DNA of 64,000 bases, from assembly GCF_021401345.1 (NCBI RefSeq), contig NZ_JACBGE010000019.1, positions 52,525-116,524 on the forward strand. Direction: 5' to 3'. The notes beneath the pieces were generated by a model. It saw only the letters and a program-made list of their open reading frames with translations. It was not told the origin of the DNA and did no database searches. Position 1 is the first letter of the stretch. Each line of letters opens with the position of its first letter. Position numbers and translations under genes: made by a program. The stretch is from Hydrogenophaga sp. NFH-34. Lineage in GTDB: Bacteria > Pseudomonadota > Gammaproteobacteria > Burkholderiales > Burkholderiaceae_C. This document shows, piece after piece, positions 39,458 through 47,531 of this stretch.

Positions 39458-39913
39458 TCAAGGGTATTGCCGCACCAGCGCCTCGGCCACGCAAACCGGC
39501 TTGTCGCTGCCCTCGCGCTCCACGAGCATCTGCCAGGTCATCTGCAGCCCCTGGTTCTCGATCGGGTCGGCCGACAGCAGGGTCATGCGCCCACGCAAGC
39601 GGCTGCCCACCGGCACCGGCGCCGTGAACCGCACCTTGTTCAGACCATAGTTGACGCCCATGCGGGTCTGGCGCACCACGAAGCTGGACTCGAAGAACAG
39701 CGGCAGCAGCGACAGCGTCAGGAAACCATGGGCGATCGGCGCACCAAACGGTCCCTGGCGGGCGCGCTCGACGTCCACGTGGATCCACTGGTGGTCACCC
39801 GTGGCCTGGGCGAACAGGTTGACCTGTTCCTGGGTGATGGTGAACCAGTCGCTGACCGCGACTTCCTGTCCCACGCAAGCGGCCAGATCGGCCAGGGTTT
39901 CAAAGACTTTCAT
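39458..39913 (-). CDS. MaoC family dehydratase
   Basis: Hot-dog fold protein of 151 residues. FTITQEQVNLFAQATGDHQWIHVD carries the hydratase 2 motif with catalytic Asp and His, and GAPIAHGFLTLSLLP and NYGLNKVRFTAPVPVGSRLRG are standard. Probably an enoyl-CoA hydratase or related acyl-CoA enzyme; exact substrate unknown. ATG 39913 is preferred over 39922. Confidence 0.92.
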   Translation of the reverse strand: MKVFETLADLAACVGQEVAVSDWFTITQEQVNLFAQATGDHQWIHVDVERARQGPFGAPIAHGFLTLSLLPLFFESSFVVRQTRMGVNYGLNKVRFTAPVPVGSRLRGRMTLLSADPIENQGLQMTWQMLVEREGSDKPVCVAEALVRQYP

Positions 39914-40004
39914 GCTGGCCATTCTGGCGACCGCGGGCCCGTCGAACGTGTCAGGCCCGGGACAACTCCGGGTATTCCCGCAGACTCAGGCCCGACAGGC
40001 CGCG

Positions 40005-40622
40005 TCAGTCGGCCAGCCAGCGGCACAGACCGGCCCACTGGCCCAGATCCTTCTCGACCCGGCTGGGCGCGATGTCGAACAGGGTGAGCCCGCGCGCAGC
40101 CAGATGGATGTAGTTCTGCGTGTCGCGCAGGTATGCCAGCACCGGCAGCCCCAGGCCCTCGACAAACTCGCGCAGCTTGTCCGCGGCGATGGTGCGCTCG
40201 TCCACCCGCATGCCGACGATGCCCACCTCCAGCGTCTGGCCGCGCTTGGACTCGGCCAGTTCGTCCAGGAAAGCCCGCGTGGCGTAGATGTCGAAGATGC
40301 TTGGCTGCAGCGGCACAAGCACCTTGTCGGCCAGCTTGAGCACGTCCTTGAAGCGCCAGCCGTGCAGGCCCGCCGGGGTGTCCAGCACCACATGCGAAAC
40401 GTCGCGCGGCGGCCGGGCGATGAAATCGCTGGAAATCTCCCAAGTCTGGATCGGGCGGGCCGCGGGCGGGCGCAACCCCAGCCACAGGAGGGACGATTGC
40501 TGGCGGTCAGCGTCACCGAGCATGACCGCATGCCCCTGGCTGGCGAAATACCCCGCCACGTTGGTCGACAGCGTGGACTTGCCCACACCGCCCTTGGGAT
40601 TGGCCACCACCACCACCGGCAT
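40005..40622 (-). CDS. ParA family ATPase (orphan)
   Basis: Deviant Walker A ATPase of 205 residues: VVVVANPKGGVGKSTLSTNVAGYFASQG with both lysines, the switch I Asp in LGDADRQQSSLLWL, and Walker B VVLDTPAG. Short size and absence of parB or par sites suggest a role other than plasmid partition, such as positioning of a cellular complex. It lies alone between the maoC-like gene and the TauE gene on the same strand. Confidence 0.9.
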   Translation of the reverse strand: MPVVVVANPKGGVGKSTLSTNVAGYFASQGHAVMLGDADRQQSSLLWLGLRPPAARPIQTWEISSDFIARPPRDVSHVVLDTPAGLHGWRFKDVLKLADKVLVPLQPSIFDIYATRAFLDELAESKRGQTLEVGIVGMRVDERTIAADKLREFVEGLGLPVLAYLRDTQNYIHLAARGLTLFDIAPSRVEKDLGQWAGLCRWLAD

Positions 40623-40655
40623 ACCGACCTCCTGTTGCTTGAACCGGAGGCTATG

Positions 40656-41414
40656 TTATCGCCATGCGTCCCAAACCAGCTTCAACCCGGTCAGCAGCAT
40701 GCCCGCGTACACCAGGCGGTAGAACAGCACCGGGTTGATGCGGTGCGCGATGCGCACCCCGACCCAGACCCCGATCGGCGCGAACGGCAGCAGCGCCAGC
40801 GACGTGGCCATGTTGCGCCAGTCCAGCAGGCCGAGCCAGGCGTAAGGCAGCCATTTGGCCAGGTTCACGAAGAAAAAGAAAAAGGCCATCGTGCCGGTGA
40901 ACAGCAGGGGCGGCAGTTTCAGCGGAATCACGTAGGCGTTGATCGGTGGCCCGCCAGCGTGAGCGATGAAGCTGGTGAAGCCGGACGTCATGGCCAGAAA
41001 ACCACCCAGCCAGCGCGGTGGCGGCGGGCTGTCGGGACGGGGCGGGAACAGCAGGCGCTGCGCCAGGAACAGCAACGTCGCGACGCCCACGATGCCGGCC
41101 ACCATGCGCGCGTCCAACAGGCGGAAGGCCAGGGTGCCGACCACAATGCCCAGCAGACCGAACGGCAGCAGAAAGCGGAACAGCCGGACATCCACGTGGC
41201 GCCGGAAGGCGGCGATGCCCATCAGGTCCATCACCAGCAGCACCGGCATCAGGATGGCCGCTGCCTGCGGCACGCTGATCGCCAGCGCCATCAGCGGCAC
41301 CGCCAGCGACCCGAAGCCGGCGCCAAAGCCGCTCTTGCTCACGCCCAGCAGCAGCACGGCCGGGATCGCCACGGCATAAAAAAACGGATCGGTGATCAGC
41401 GGCAGGGCGGGCAT
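40656..41414 (-). CDS. TauE/SafE family sulfite exporter-like permease
   Basis: Integral membrane protein of 252 residues with about eight hydrophobic helices. The TauE repeats are visible: LLLGVSKSGFGAGFGSLAVPLMAL and FLAMTSGFTSFIAHAGGPPINAYVIP. Substrates in this family are sulfur compounds or organic anions and cannot be assigned here. ATG 41414 lies only 13 bp from the divergent TRIC-family start at 41428. Confidence 0.9.
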   Translation of the reverse strand: MPALPLITDPFFYAVAIPAVLLLGVSKSGFGAGFGSLAVPLMALAISVPQAAAILMPVLLVMDLMGIAAFRRHVDVRLFRFLLPFGLLGIVVGTLAFRLLDARMVAGIVGVATLLFLAQRLLFPPRPDSPPPPRWLGGFLAMTSGFTSFIAHAGGPPINAYVIPLKLPPLLFTGTMAFFFFFVNLAKWLPYAWLGLLDWRNMATSLALLPFAPIGVWVGVRIAHRINPVLFYRLVYAGMLLTGLKLVWDAWR

Positions 41415-41427
41415 GGACAATCGGGCG

Positions 41428-42066
41428 ATGCAAAACGTTCAGGTCTGGGGCGAAACCCTGCGCTTGCTGGTGGAAATGGCCGCCACCGCCGCCTTTGCCC
41501 TCTCCGGGATCATGGAGGCGGCGCGCAAGCGGCTGGATGCGGTGGGGGTGTGCGTGGTGGGCTTTCTGGCCGCATTCGGCGGGGGCACGCTGCGCGACCT
41601 GCTGCTCGACCAGCGCCCCTTCTTCTGGGTGCGCCATGTGGAGATGCTCTGGGGCGTGCTGGCGCTGTGCGTGCTGGCCATGCTGTTCCTGCGGACGCGC
41701 CATTTTGCCCTGACCGAACGCGCCATCCAGTGGCCCGACGCGCTGGGCCTGGGCCTGTTTGCCGCCACCGGCGTGCACCAGGCCCTGCTGCTCGAATTGC
41801 CGGCCCTGGTGGCCGTGCTCATGGGCCTGATCACCGGCGTGTTTGGCGGCGTGCTGCGCGACGTGGTCTGCAACCAGATTCCCGCCGCCTTCCACGACCA
41901 CCGCCCCTACGCGGTCTGCGCCTTTGCCGGCGGCTGGGTTTATGTGGGCCTGTGGCAAGCAGACGCCCCGGGCTGGGTCGCCTTGGTGTCGTGTGTGGGT
42001 GTCACCGCCGGGCTGCGGGCATTGAGCCTGTGGCGCAACTGGCAGTTGCCTGCCTGGAAAACATAG
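41428..42066 (+). CDS. TRIC-type cation channel family protein (UPF0126, YadS-like)
   Basis: Seven-helix membrane protein of 212 residues with the two glycine-rich repeats of the TRIC family: FALSGIMEAARKRLDAVGVCVVGFLAAFGGGTLRDLLL and the second VLMGLITGVFGGVLRDVVCNQIP. Bacterial members form cation channels of uncertain physiological role. ATG 41428 is preferred; 41413 is possible. The gene is followed immediately by a tandem repeat. Confidence 0.9.
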   Translation: MQNVQVWGETLRLLVEMAATAAFALSGIMEAARKRLDAVGVCVVGFLAAFGGGTLRDLLLDQRPFFWVRHVEMLWGVLALCVLAMLFLRTRHFALTERAIQWPDALGLGLFAATGVHQALLLELPALVAVLMGLITGVFGGVLRDVVCNQIPAAFHDHRPYAVCAFAGGWVYVGLWQADAPGWVALVSCVGVTAGLRALSLWRNWQLPAWKT

Positions 42067-42067
42067 A

Positions 42068-42330
42068 GCCCCCACGCTCCACCGCTGCGCGGGTCGCTGC
42101 CCCCCGAGGGGGTGCGGATTCAGCTTGGGGCGGCCCGGCGCTTGAATCCCGGGCCCCCTCGCTCCGCCGCTGCGCGGGTCGCTATTCCCCGAGGGAGTGC
42201 GGATTCAGCTTGGGGCGGCCCGGCGCTTGAATCCCGGGCCCCCACGCTCCGCCGCTGCGCGGGTCGCTGTTCCCAATGAGGCTGCAGTTGCCTTGGGGCA
42301 GGTTTTTGATCCCCGCGCTTCGCCGCTCAA
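42068..42330. repeat. 85-bp tandem intergenic repeat
   Basis: Two near-identical 85-bp units start at 42068 and 42153, and a third partial, diverged unit starts at 42238. Each unit carries GCTCC(A/G)CCGCTGCGCGGGTCGCT, then a CCCCGAGGG palindrome, then GATTCAGCTTGGGGCGGCCC and a GCTTGAATCCCGGG end. Units 1 and 2 differ at only a handful of positions. The block fills the gap between the TRIC-family gene and the thiolase stop and contains no convincing ORF. Confidence 0.9.
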
Positions 42331-42332
42331 GC

Positions 42333-43535
42333 TCAGACCCGCTCGATGACCAGCGCAATGCCCTGCCCGACCCCGATGCACATGGTGCACAGCGCGTAGC
42401 GCCCGCCCGTGGTGTGCAGCCGGTTGACCGCCGTCGTCGCCAGCCGCGCGCCACTGGCCCCCAGCGGGTGGCCCAGCGCGATGGCACCGCCCCAGGCGTT
42501 GACCCGCTCATCATCGTCCGCCAGCCCCAGCAGGCGCAGCACCGCCAGCCCTTGCGCCGCAAAGGCTTCGTTGAGTTCGATCACGTTCATCTGCGCCAGG
42601 GACAACCCGGTCAGCGCCAGCACCTTTTCGGTCGCCGGTGCCGGGCCGATGCCCATCACACGCGGGGCCACCCCGGCCGTGGCCATGCCCACGACCCGGG
42701 CCCTGGGCGTCAGGCCGTAGCGAGCGGCCGTGGCTTCATCGGCCAGCAGCAGCGCGCAGGCGCCGTCGTTGACGCCGCTGGCGTTGCCCGCGGTCACCGT
42801 GCCGTCGGGGCGGACCACGCCTTTGAGCGCTGCCAGCTTGTCCAGGCTGGTCTCGCGCGGGTGTTCGTCGGTGTCCACCACGAGCGCCTCGCCCTTTTTC
42901 TGGGGGATGGTGACGGGCGTGATCTCGCGCGCCAGGTGACCGGCCTTCTGGGCGGCCACGGCTTTGAGCTGGCTGGCCAGGGCCATGCGGTCCTGGGCTT
43001 CGCGCTCGATCCGGTAGTCCGTGGCCACGTTCTCGGCCGTCTCGGGCATCGAATCGACGCCGTACTGGGCTTTCATCAGCTTGTTGACGAAGCGCCAGCC
43101 GATGGTGGTGTCGTAGACCGCGTTGGTGCGGCTGAAGGCGGTTTCGGCCTTGGGCATGACGAAGGGGGCGCGGCTCATGCTTTCGACACCGCCGGCGATC
43201 ATGAGGCCGGCTTCACCGGCCTTGATGGCGCGCGCGGCGGTGCCCACGGCATCCAGGCCGGAGCCGCACAGGCGGTTGACGGTGGCGCCGGGCACCTGCA
43301 GCGGCAGGCCGGCGAGCAGCGCGCTCATGCGCGCGACGTTGCGGTTGTCTTCGCCGGCCTGGTTGGCACAGCCGTAGATGACGTCGCTCAGGGCGGCCCA
43401 GTCCACGCCGGGGTTGCGGGCCATGAGGGCTTTGAGCGGGATGGCGCCGAGGTCGTCGGTGCGCACGCTGCTGAGGGCGCCGCCGTAGCGGCCGAAGGGG
43501 GTGCGGATCGCGTCGCAGATGAAGGCTGGGGGCAT
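42333..43535 (-). CDS. PcaF-type 3-oxoadipyl-CoA thiolase
   Basis: Degradative thiolase of 400 residues: nucleophile Cys90 in NRLCGSGLDAVG, His in GGAIALGHPLGASGAR, and the second Cys in CTMCIGVGQG. The stretch YGCANQAGEDNRNVARM is characteristic of the 3-oxoadipyl-CoA thiolases PcaF/PaaJ rather than general acetyl-CoA acetyltransferases. No other beta-ketoadipate or phenylacetate genes are linked, so the physiological pathway is open. ATG 43535 is the conserved start. Confidence 0.9.
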   Translation of the reverse strand: MPPAFICDAIRTPFGRYGGALSSVRTDDLGAIPLKALMARNPGVDWAALSDVIYGCANQAGEDNRNVARMSALLAGLPLQVPGATVNRLCGSGLDAVGTAARAIKAGEAGLMIAGGVESMSRAPFVMPKAETAFSRTNAVYDTTIGWRFVNKLMKAQYGVDSMPETAENVATDYRIEREAQDRMALASQLKAVAAQKAGHLAREITPVTIPQKKGEALVVDTDEHPRETSLDKLAALKGVVRPDGTVTAGNASGVNDGACALLLADEATAARYGLTPRARVVGMATAGVAPRVMGIGPAPATEKVLALTGLSLAQMNVIELNEAFAAQGLAVLRLLGLADDDERVNAWGGAIALGHPLGASGARLATTAVNRLHTTGGRYALCTMCIGVGQGIALVIERV

Positions 43536-43573
43536 GCAATGTCTCCTCGAAAACATGCAGGATAATGCATCCC

Positions 43574-44011
43574 ATGTTCAGCCCCTCTCAAGCCGATGTC
43601 CGGCGCTTCTTTTGCGCGGTCCACGCCAAGCAGTTGGCTGGCGAAACCATGGAGGCCATCGAAGTGCTGGCCGGCCAATGGATCGGTGAGCACCCCGAAT
43701 ACCACGCCACACTGGCCGATGTGGACGCCGCCCTGGCGCAACTGGGCCAGCCGGGCGACGGCACGCAGGACAACCCCTTCCTGCACCTGTCCATGCACCT
43801 GTCGATCAGCGAGCAGTGCAGCATCGACCAGCCTCCGGGCATCCGCCAGGCCGTGGAACTGCTGGCCGCGCGCCGGGGCGACCTCCACGTGGCGCATCAC
43901 GAGGTGATGGAATGCCTGGGCCGCATGATCTGGGAAAGCCAGCGCGCCGGGCGTCCGCCGGACGGACAGGCCTATATCGACGAAGTCCGCCGCCGCGCCA
44001 CACGCGACTGA
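43574..44011 (+). CDS. DUF1841 protein
   Basis: Cytosolic protein of 145 residues recognised by the DUF1841 pattern MFSPSQADVRRFFC, NPFLHLSMHLSISEQ and HEVMECLGRMIWESQR. The His-rich HLSMHLS and AHHEVMECLG segments could bind metal (inference). Function unknown. It is divergent from the thiolase gene with 38 bp between starts. ATG 43574 is preferred over the in-frame ATG at 43565. Confidence 0.87.
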   Translation: MFSPSQADVRRFFCAVHAKQLAGETMEAIEVLAGQWIGEHPEYHATLADVDAALAQLGQPGDGTQDNPFLHLSMHLSISEQCSIDQPPGIRQAVELLAARRGDLHVAHHEVMECLGRMIWESQRAGRPPDGQAYIDEVRRRATRD

Positions 44012-44018
44012 GGCACAA

Positions 44019-44045
44019 AAAAAGCCACCCATGAGGTGGCTTTTT
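44019..44045. terminator. Bidirectional terminator after DUF1841 and cytochrome c4
   Basis: AAAAAGCCACC/GGTGGCTTTTT with a 5-base loop, symmetric A and T runs. It serves the convergent DUF1841 and cytochrome c genes. Confidence 0.92.
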
Positions 44046-44079
44046 CATGCAGCGTGCCGGCAAACCGGCCCGCACGCGT

Positions 44080-44748
44080 TCAGCGGAAACGCGATTGCGG
44101 CACCGTCTGCAGGTCGCCGTCGAGTGTGCTCAGGTACTTGGTGATCTCGCGCATTTCGGCCGGCTTGAACTGCTTGGCAATGCCCGCCATGACGCCGTTG
44201 GAGCGGCCCACCACGTTGTTGCCTTCGACCGTGTAGGCCTTGAGCGCGACGTAGAGGTAGTCGGCGTGCTGGCCGGCGATCTTGGGGTAGCTCGGGTCGA
44301 TCGGCTTGGCGAAGTTGGCCCCGTGGCAGGACGCGCAGGCGCCCTTTTCGATCAGCGCCGCGGCCGTGGCACTGGCCGTCTTGGGCGTGTCGGCCGGCGT
44401 CTGACCGGCCTGGCTGGCGTAGAACGCCGCCAGGTCGGCCATGTCCTGCTCGGACAGCGAGCCGGCGATGCCGCGCATGGTCGGGTGCTTGCGGTCACCC
44501 TTCTTGTAGGCATTCAGCGCGGACACGATGTACGCACCGTTCTGACCCGAAATCTTCGGTACCTTGTGGATCTCGGGGAAGCTGTTCTGGTAGCCGGGGA
44601 TGCCGTGGCACCCGATGCACATCTCGGCCTTCTTGTGACCTGCCTGCACATCACCGGTCACGCCCTGGGCATGCGCAGTGAGCGTTGCCGCGGAAAGGGT
44701 CGCAACGGCGACAACGGTACGGACGATCGTGGGCAACAGTGAATTCAT
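44080..44748 (-). CDS. Diheme cytochrome c4
   Basis: Periplasmic electron carrier of 222 residues with a Sec signal ending AHA. Two cytochrome c domains have heme motifs CIGCH (44-48) and CASCH (138-142) and Met ligands in HPTMRGIAG and SNGVMAGIAK. Cytochromes c4 donate electrons to terminal oxidases, which suits the nearby aa3 cluster. ATG 44748 gives a proper signal peptide; a perfect FNR box begins 26 bp upstream. Confidence 0.94.
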   Translation of the reverse strand: MNSLLPTIVRTVVAVATLSAATLTAHAQGVTGDVQAGHKKAEMCIGCHGIPGYQNSFPEIHKVPKISGQNGAYIVSALNAYKKGDRKHPTMRGIAGSLSEQDMADLAAFYASQAGQTPADTPKTASATAAALIEKGACASCHGANFAKPIDPSYPKIAGQHADYLYVALKAYTVEGNNVVGRSNGVMAGIAKQFKPAEMREITKYLSTLDGDLQTVPQSRFR

Positions 44749-44773
44749 TTTGCAAGCACAATGAAATGGTCGA

Positions 44774-44787
44774 TTGATAAAAATCAA
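44774..44787. promoter_or_regulatory. FNR/Anr box between cytochrome c4 and moxR
   Basis: TTGATAAAAATCAA, a perfect TTGAT-N4-ATCAA palindrome. Its centre is 32 bp from the cytochrome c4 start, close enough to overlap that promoter, and 98 bp from the moxR start, which would allow activation of the divergent operon. Confidence 0.75.
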
Positions 44788-44806
44788 CAGTCGATTATAT
44801 AGACTA

Positions 44807-44834
44807 GGTTATCAGCTCAAGCTTATTGATAACC
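44807..44834 (+). promoter_or_regulatory. Inverted repeat upstream of moxR
   Basis: GGTTATCA and TGATAACC, a perfect 8-bp inverted repeat separated by 12 bases, with a further GCT/AGC pairing inside. As RNA it could form a bulged hairpin in the moxR leader; as DNA it could be a regulator site. It lies 20 bp from the FNR box. Confidence 0.45.
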
Positions 44835-44878
44835 CTGAGCCAGACCCCTCCAGTCCCCTTCGCGTCACCTGCCCATCC

Positions 44879-45733
44879 ATGAAATTCCAAGGCTCTGAAA
44901 ACTACGTCGCCACCCAGGATCTGATGCTGGCCGTCAACGCCGCCATCACGCTCAAGCGTCCCCTGCTCGTCAAGGGCGAGCCCGGCACCGGCAAGACCAT
45001 GCTGGCGGAAGAAGTGGCGCAGGCGCTGAACATGCCGCTGCTGCAGTGGCACATCAAGAGCACCACCAAGGCGCAGCAGGGTCTGTACGAATACGACGCG
45101 GTGAACCGTCTGCGCGACAGCCAGCTCAACACCGCCGACAGTGCCCAGCGCGTGCAGGACATCCGCAACTACATCGTGCAGGGCGTGCTGTGGCAGGCCT
45201 TCACCGCCGACCAGCCGGTGGCGCTGCTGATCGACGAAATCGACAAGGCCGACATCGAGTTCCCCAACGACTTGCTGCGCGAGCTCGACCGCATGGAGTT
45301 CTACTGCTACGAAACGCACGAACTCATCAAGGCCAAGCACCGCCCCCTGGTGTTCATCACCTCGAACAACGAGAAGGAACTGCCCGACGCATTCCTGCGC
45401 CGCTGCTTCTTCCACTACATCAAGTTCCCCGAGGCCGACACGATGAAGAAGATCGTGGACGTGCACTTCCCCGACCTCAAGCAGGACCTGCTGACGGCGG
45501 CCATGAAGACCTTCTACGACGTGCGCAACCTGCCCGGCCTCAAGAAGAAGCCCTCTACCTCCGAACTGATCGACTGGCTCAAGCTGCTGATGGCCGAAGA
45601 CATCCCGGTCGAAGCGCTGCAAAGTGCCGACAGCAAGGTCAGCATCCCGCCGCTGGTGGGCGCCCTGCTCAAGAACGAACAGGACACCACACTGTTCGAA
45701 AAGCTGGTGTTCATGAACCAGCGCAACCGGTGA
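44879..45733 (+). CDS. MoxR family AAA+ ATPase
   Basis: Cytosolic AAA+ ATPase of 284 residues. Walker A KGEPGTGKT, Walker B ALLIDEIDKAD, sensor 1 FITSNNEKELPDAFLRR and the arginine-finger region are intact. MoxR proteins act as chaperone-like remodelers with VWA partners in maturation of metalloenzymes or complexes. A VWA gene lies two genes downstream, with a GNAT gene between. ATG 44879 (MKFQGSENY) fits homologues; the longer frame overlaps the regulatory region. Confidence 0.93.
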   Translation: MKFQGSENYVATQDLMLAVNAAITLKRPLLVKGEPGTGKTMLAEEVAQALNMPLLQWHIKSTTKAQQGLYEYDAVNRLRDSQLNTADSAQRVQDIRNYIVQGVLWQAFTADQPVALLIDEIDKADIEFPNDLLRELDRMEFYCYETHELIKAKHRPLVFITSNNEKELPDAFLRRCFFHYIKFPEADTMKKIVDVHFPDLKQDLLTAAMKTFYDVRNLPGLKKKPSTSELIDWLKLLMAEDIPVEALQSADSKVSIPPLVGALLKNEQDTTLFEKLVFMNQRNR

Positions 45734-46323
45734 TGTTCGTCCAGCCCGTCACCCTCCGCGACCACGGCCTGCGCCTGGAGCCCCTGGCGCTGGCGCACGA
45801 AGATGGCCTGCGCGCCGCTGCGGCCGACGGCGAGCTCTGGACCCTGCGGATCACCTCGGTGCCCGAGCCCGAGAACACCCGCGCCTACATCGAAACCGCG
45901 CTGAAGATGCGCGCAGAAGGCCACCGCTTCGCGTTCGCCGTGATCGACGACGCCAGCGACCGCGTGCTCGGCAGCACCAGCTACCACGACATCGTGCCGG
46001 CCGTGCAGCGGGTCGAAATCGGCTGGACCTGGTACGCCCGCAGCGTGCAGCGCAGTCACGTCAACACCACCGCCAAGCTGCTCATGATGGGCCACGCCTT
46101 CGACACCCTGGGCTGCCGCGTGGTGGGCTGGCGCACCGACAACTACAACTTCGCCAGCCAGCGCGCCATCGAACGTCTGGGGGCCCAAAAAGACGGCGTG
46201 CTGCGCGGCCACGCGCTGCGCCGCGACGGCACCATCCGCGACACCGTCATGTACAGCATGACCGCCGGCGAATGGCCCGAGGCCCGGGCGCAGTTGCTGT
46301 ACCTGCGTGGGCGGCACGGCTGA
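45733..46323 (+). CDS. GNAT family N-acetyltransferase
   Basis: RimJ/RimL-like GNAT protein of 196 residues: LRDHGLRLEPLALAHEDGL opening, VLGSTSYHDIVPAVQRVEIGWTWYARSVQRSHVNTTAKLLMMGHAF around the acetyl-CoA loop, and the late NFASQRAIERLGAQKDGVLRGHALRRDG tract. The standard Q/RxxGxG/A loop is replaced by VQRSHVN, as in the RimJ-like branch. Its ATG overlaps the moxR stop by one base, so it is co-translated with moxR. Substrate unknown. Confidence 0.9.
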   Translation: MFVQPVTLRDHGLRLEPLALAHEDGLRAAAADGELWTLRITSVPEPENTRAYIETALKMRAEGHRFAFAVIDDASDRVLGSTSYHDIVPAVQRVEIGWTWYARSVQRSHVNTTAKLLMMGHAFDTLGCRVVGWRTDNYNFASQRAIERLGAQKDGVLRGHALRRDGTIRDTVMYSMTAGEWPEARAQLLYLRGRHG

Positions 46324-46336
46324 ACGGAGCATTGCC

Positions 46337-47524
46337 ATGCTGATCGACTTCTTCTACACCCTGCGCGCGGCCAAGCTGCCGGTGTCGGTCAAGGAATACC
46401 TGACGCTGCTGGAAGCCTTGAAGGCCGACGTGGTCGGGCCGACCAACCCGGACGCCTGCAGCATGGACGACTTCTACTTCCTCAGCCGCACCGCGCTGGT
46501 CAAGGACGAGAAGCACTACGACAAGTTCGACCGCGCCTTCGCCGCCTATTTCAAGGGCGTCGAGATGATCGCCGACTTCACCAAGCCCATTCCCGCCGAC
46601 TGGCTGCGCCAGGAGATGGAGCGCATCCTCTCCGCGGAGCAGAAGGCCAACGCGCCCAAGATGGACTGGGACGAGCTGATGGAGACGCTGAAGAAGCGCC
46701 TCGAAGAGCAGAAGGAGCGCCACGAAGGCGGCAGCAAGTGGATCGGCACGGGCGGCACCTCGCCCTTTGGCCACGGCGGCCACAACCCGCAGGGCATCCG
46801 CATCGGCGGCAAGGGCGGCAACAAGTCGGCGGTGAAGGTGTGGGACCAGCGCGCCTACCGCGACTACGACGACACGCAGGAGCTGGGCACGCGCAACATC
46901 AAGGTGGCGCTGCGGCGGCTGCGCAAGTTCGCGCGCGAAGGCAACGACCTCGAACTCGACCTGCCCGACACCATCCGCGCGACGGCCGCCAATGCCGGCT
47001 ATCTGGACATCAAGATGATTCCGGAGCGGCACAACAACGTGAAAGTGCTGCTGCTGATGGACGTGGGCGGCACCATGGACGAACACATCCAGCGCGTGGA
47101 GGAGCTGTTCTCGGCCGTCAAGGGCGAGTTCAAGCACCTGGAGTTCTATTACTTCCACAACTGCGTGTATGACTACATGTGGAAGAACAACAAGCGCCGC
47201 TACGCGGAAAAATTCCCGACCTGGGACATCATCCGCAAGTACAACAAGGACTACAAGCTGATCTTCGTGGGCGACGCCACCATGAGCCCGTACGAAATCC
47301 TGCAGCCCGGCGGCAGCGTGGAATACAACAACGAAGAGGCCGGCGCCGAGTGGTTGCAACGGCTTACACATGCCTTCCCGAAATTCGCGTGGATCAATCC
47401 GGAACCTCAGGGCGTGTGGCAGTATCGACAGAGCATCAGCATCGTCCAGCAGCTCATGGGCCAGCGCATGTACCCGCTGACCCTCAAGGGCCTGGAAGAA
47501 GCGATGCGTCTGCTGTCGAAATGA
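46337..47524 (+). CDS. VWA domain (CoxE-like) protein
   Basis: A 395-residue cytosolic protein, partner type of MoxR ATPases. The N-terminal helical part (LIDFFYTLRAAKLPVSVKEYL) and a Lys/Glu-rich linker with Gly-rich repeats (about 131-171) precede a VWA domain starting VKVLLLMDVGGTMDEH. The MIDAS motif reads D242-V-G-G-T246 rather than DxSxS, so metal binding may be altered or absent. CGGAG lies 7 bases before the ATG. It follows the GNAT gene by 13 bp and precedes tamA by 7 bp. Confidence 0.88.
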   Translation: MLIDFFYTLRAAKLPVSVKEYLTLLEALKADVVGPTNPDACSMDDFYFLSRTALVKDEKHYDKFDRAFAAYFKGVEMIADFTKPIPADWLRQEMERILSAEQKANAPKMDWDELMETLKKRLEEQKERHEGGSKWIGTGGTSPFGHGGHNPQGIRIGGKGGNKSAVKVWDQRAYRDYDDTQELGTRNIKVALRRLRKFAREGNDLELDLPDTIRATAANAGYLDIKMIPERHNNVKVLLLMDVGGTMDEHIQRVEELFSAVKGEFKHLEFYYFHNCVYDYMWKNNKRRYAEKFPTWDIIRKYNKDYKLIFVGDATMSPYEILQPGGSVEYNNEEAGAEWLQRLTHAFPKFAWINPEPQGVWQYRQSISIVQQLMGQRMYPLTLKGLEEAMRLLSK

Positions 47525-47531
47525 ACCACCG

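Noticed and set aside
42068..42330. Tandem repeat considered as a CRISPR array
   Set aside because: Units are 85 bp and contiguous, with no variable spacers and no cas genes nearby.
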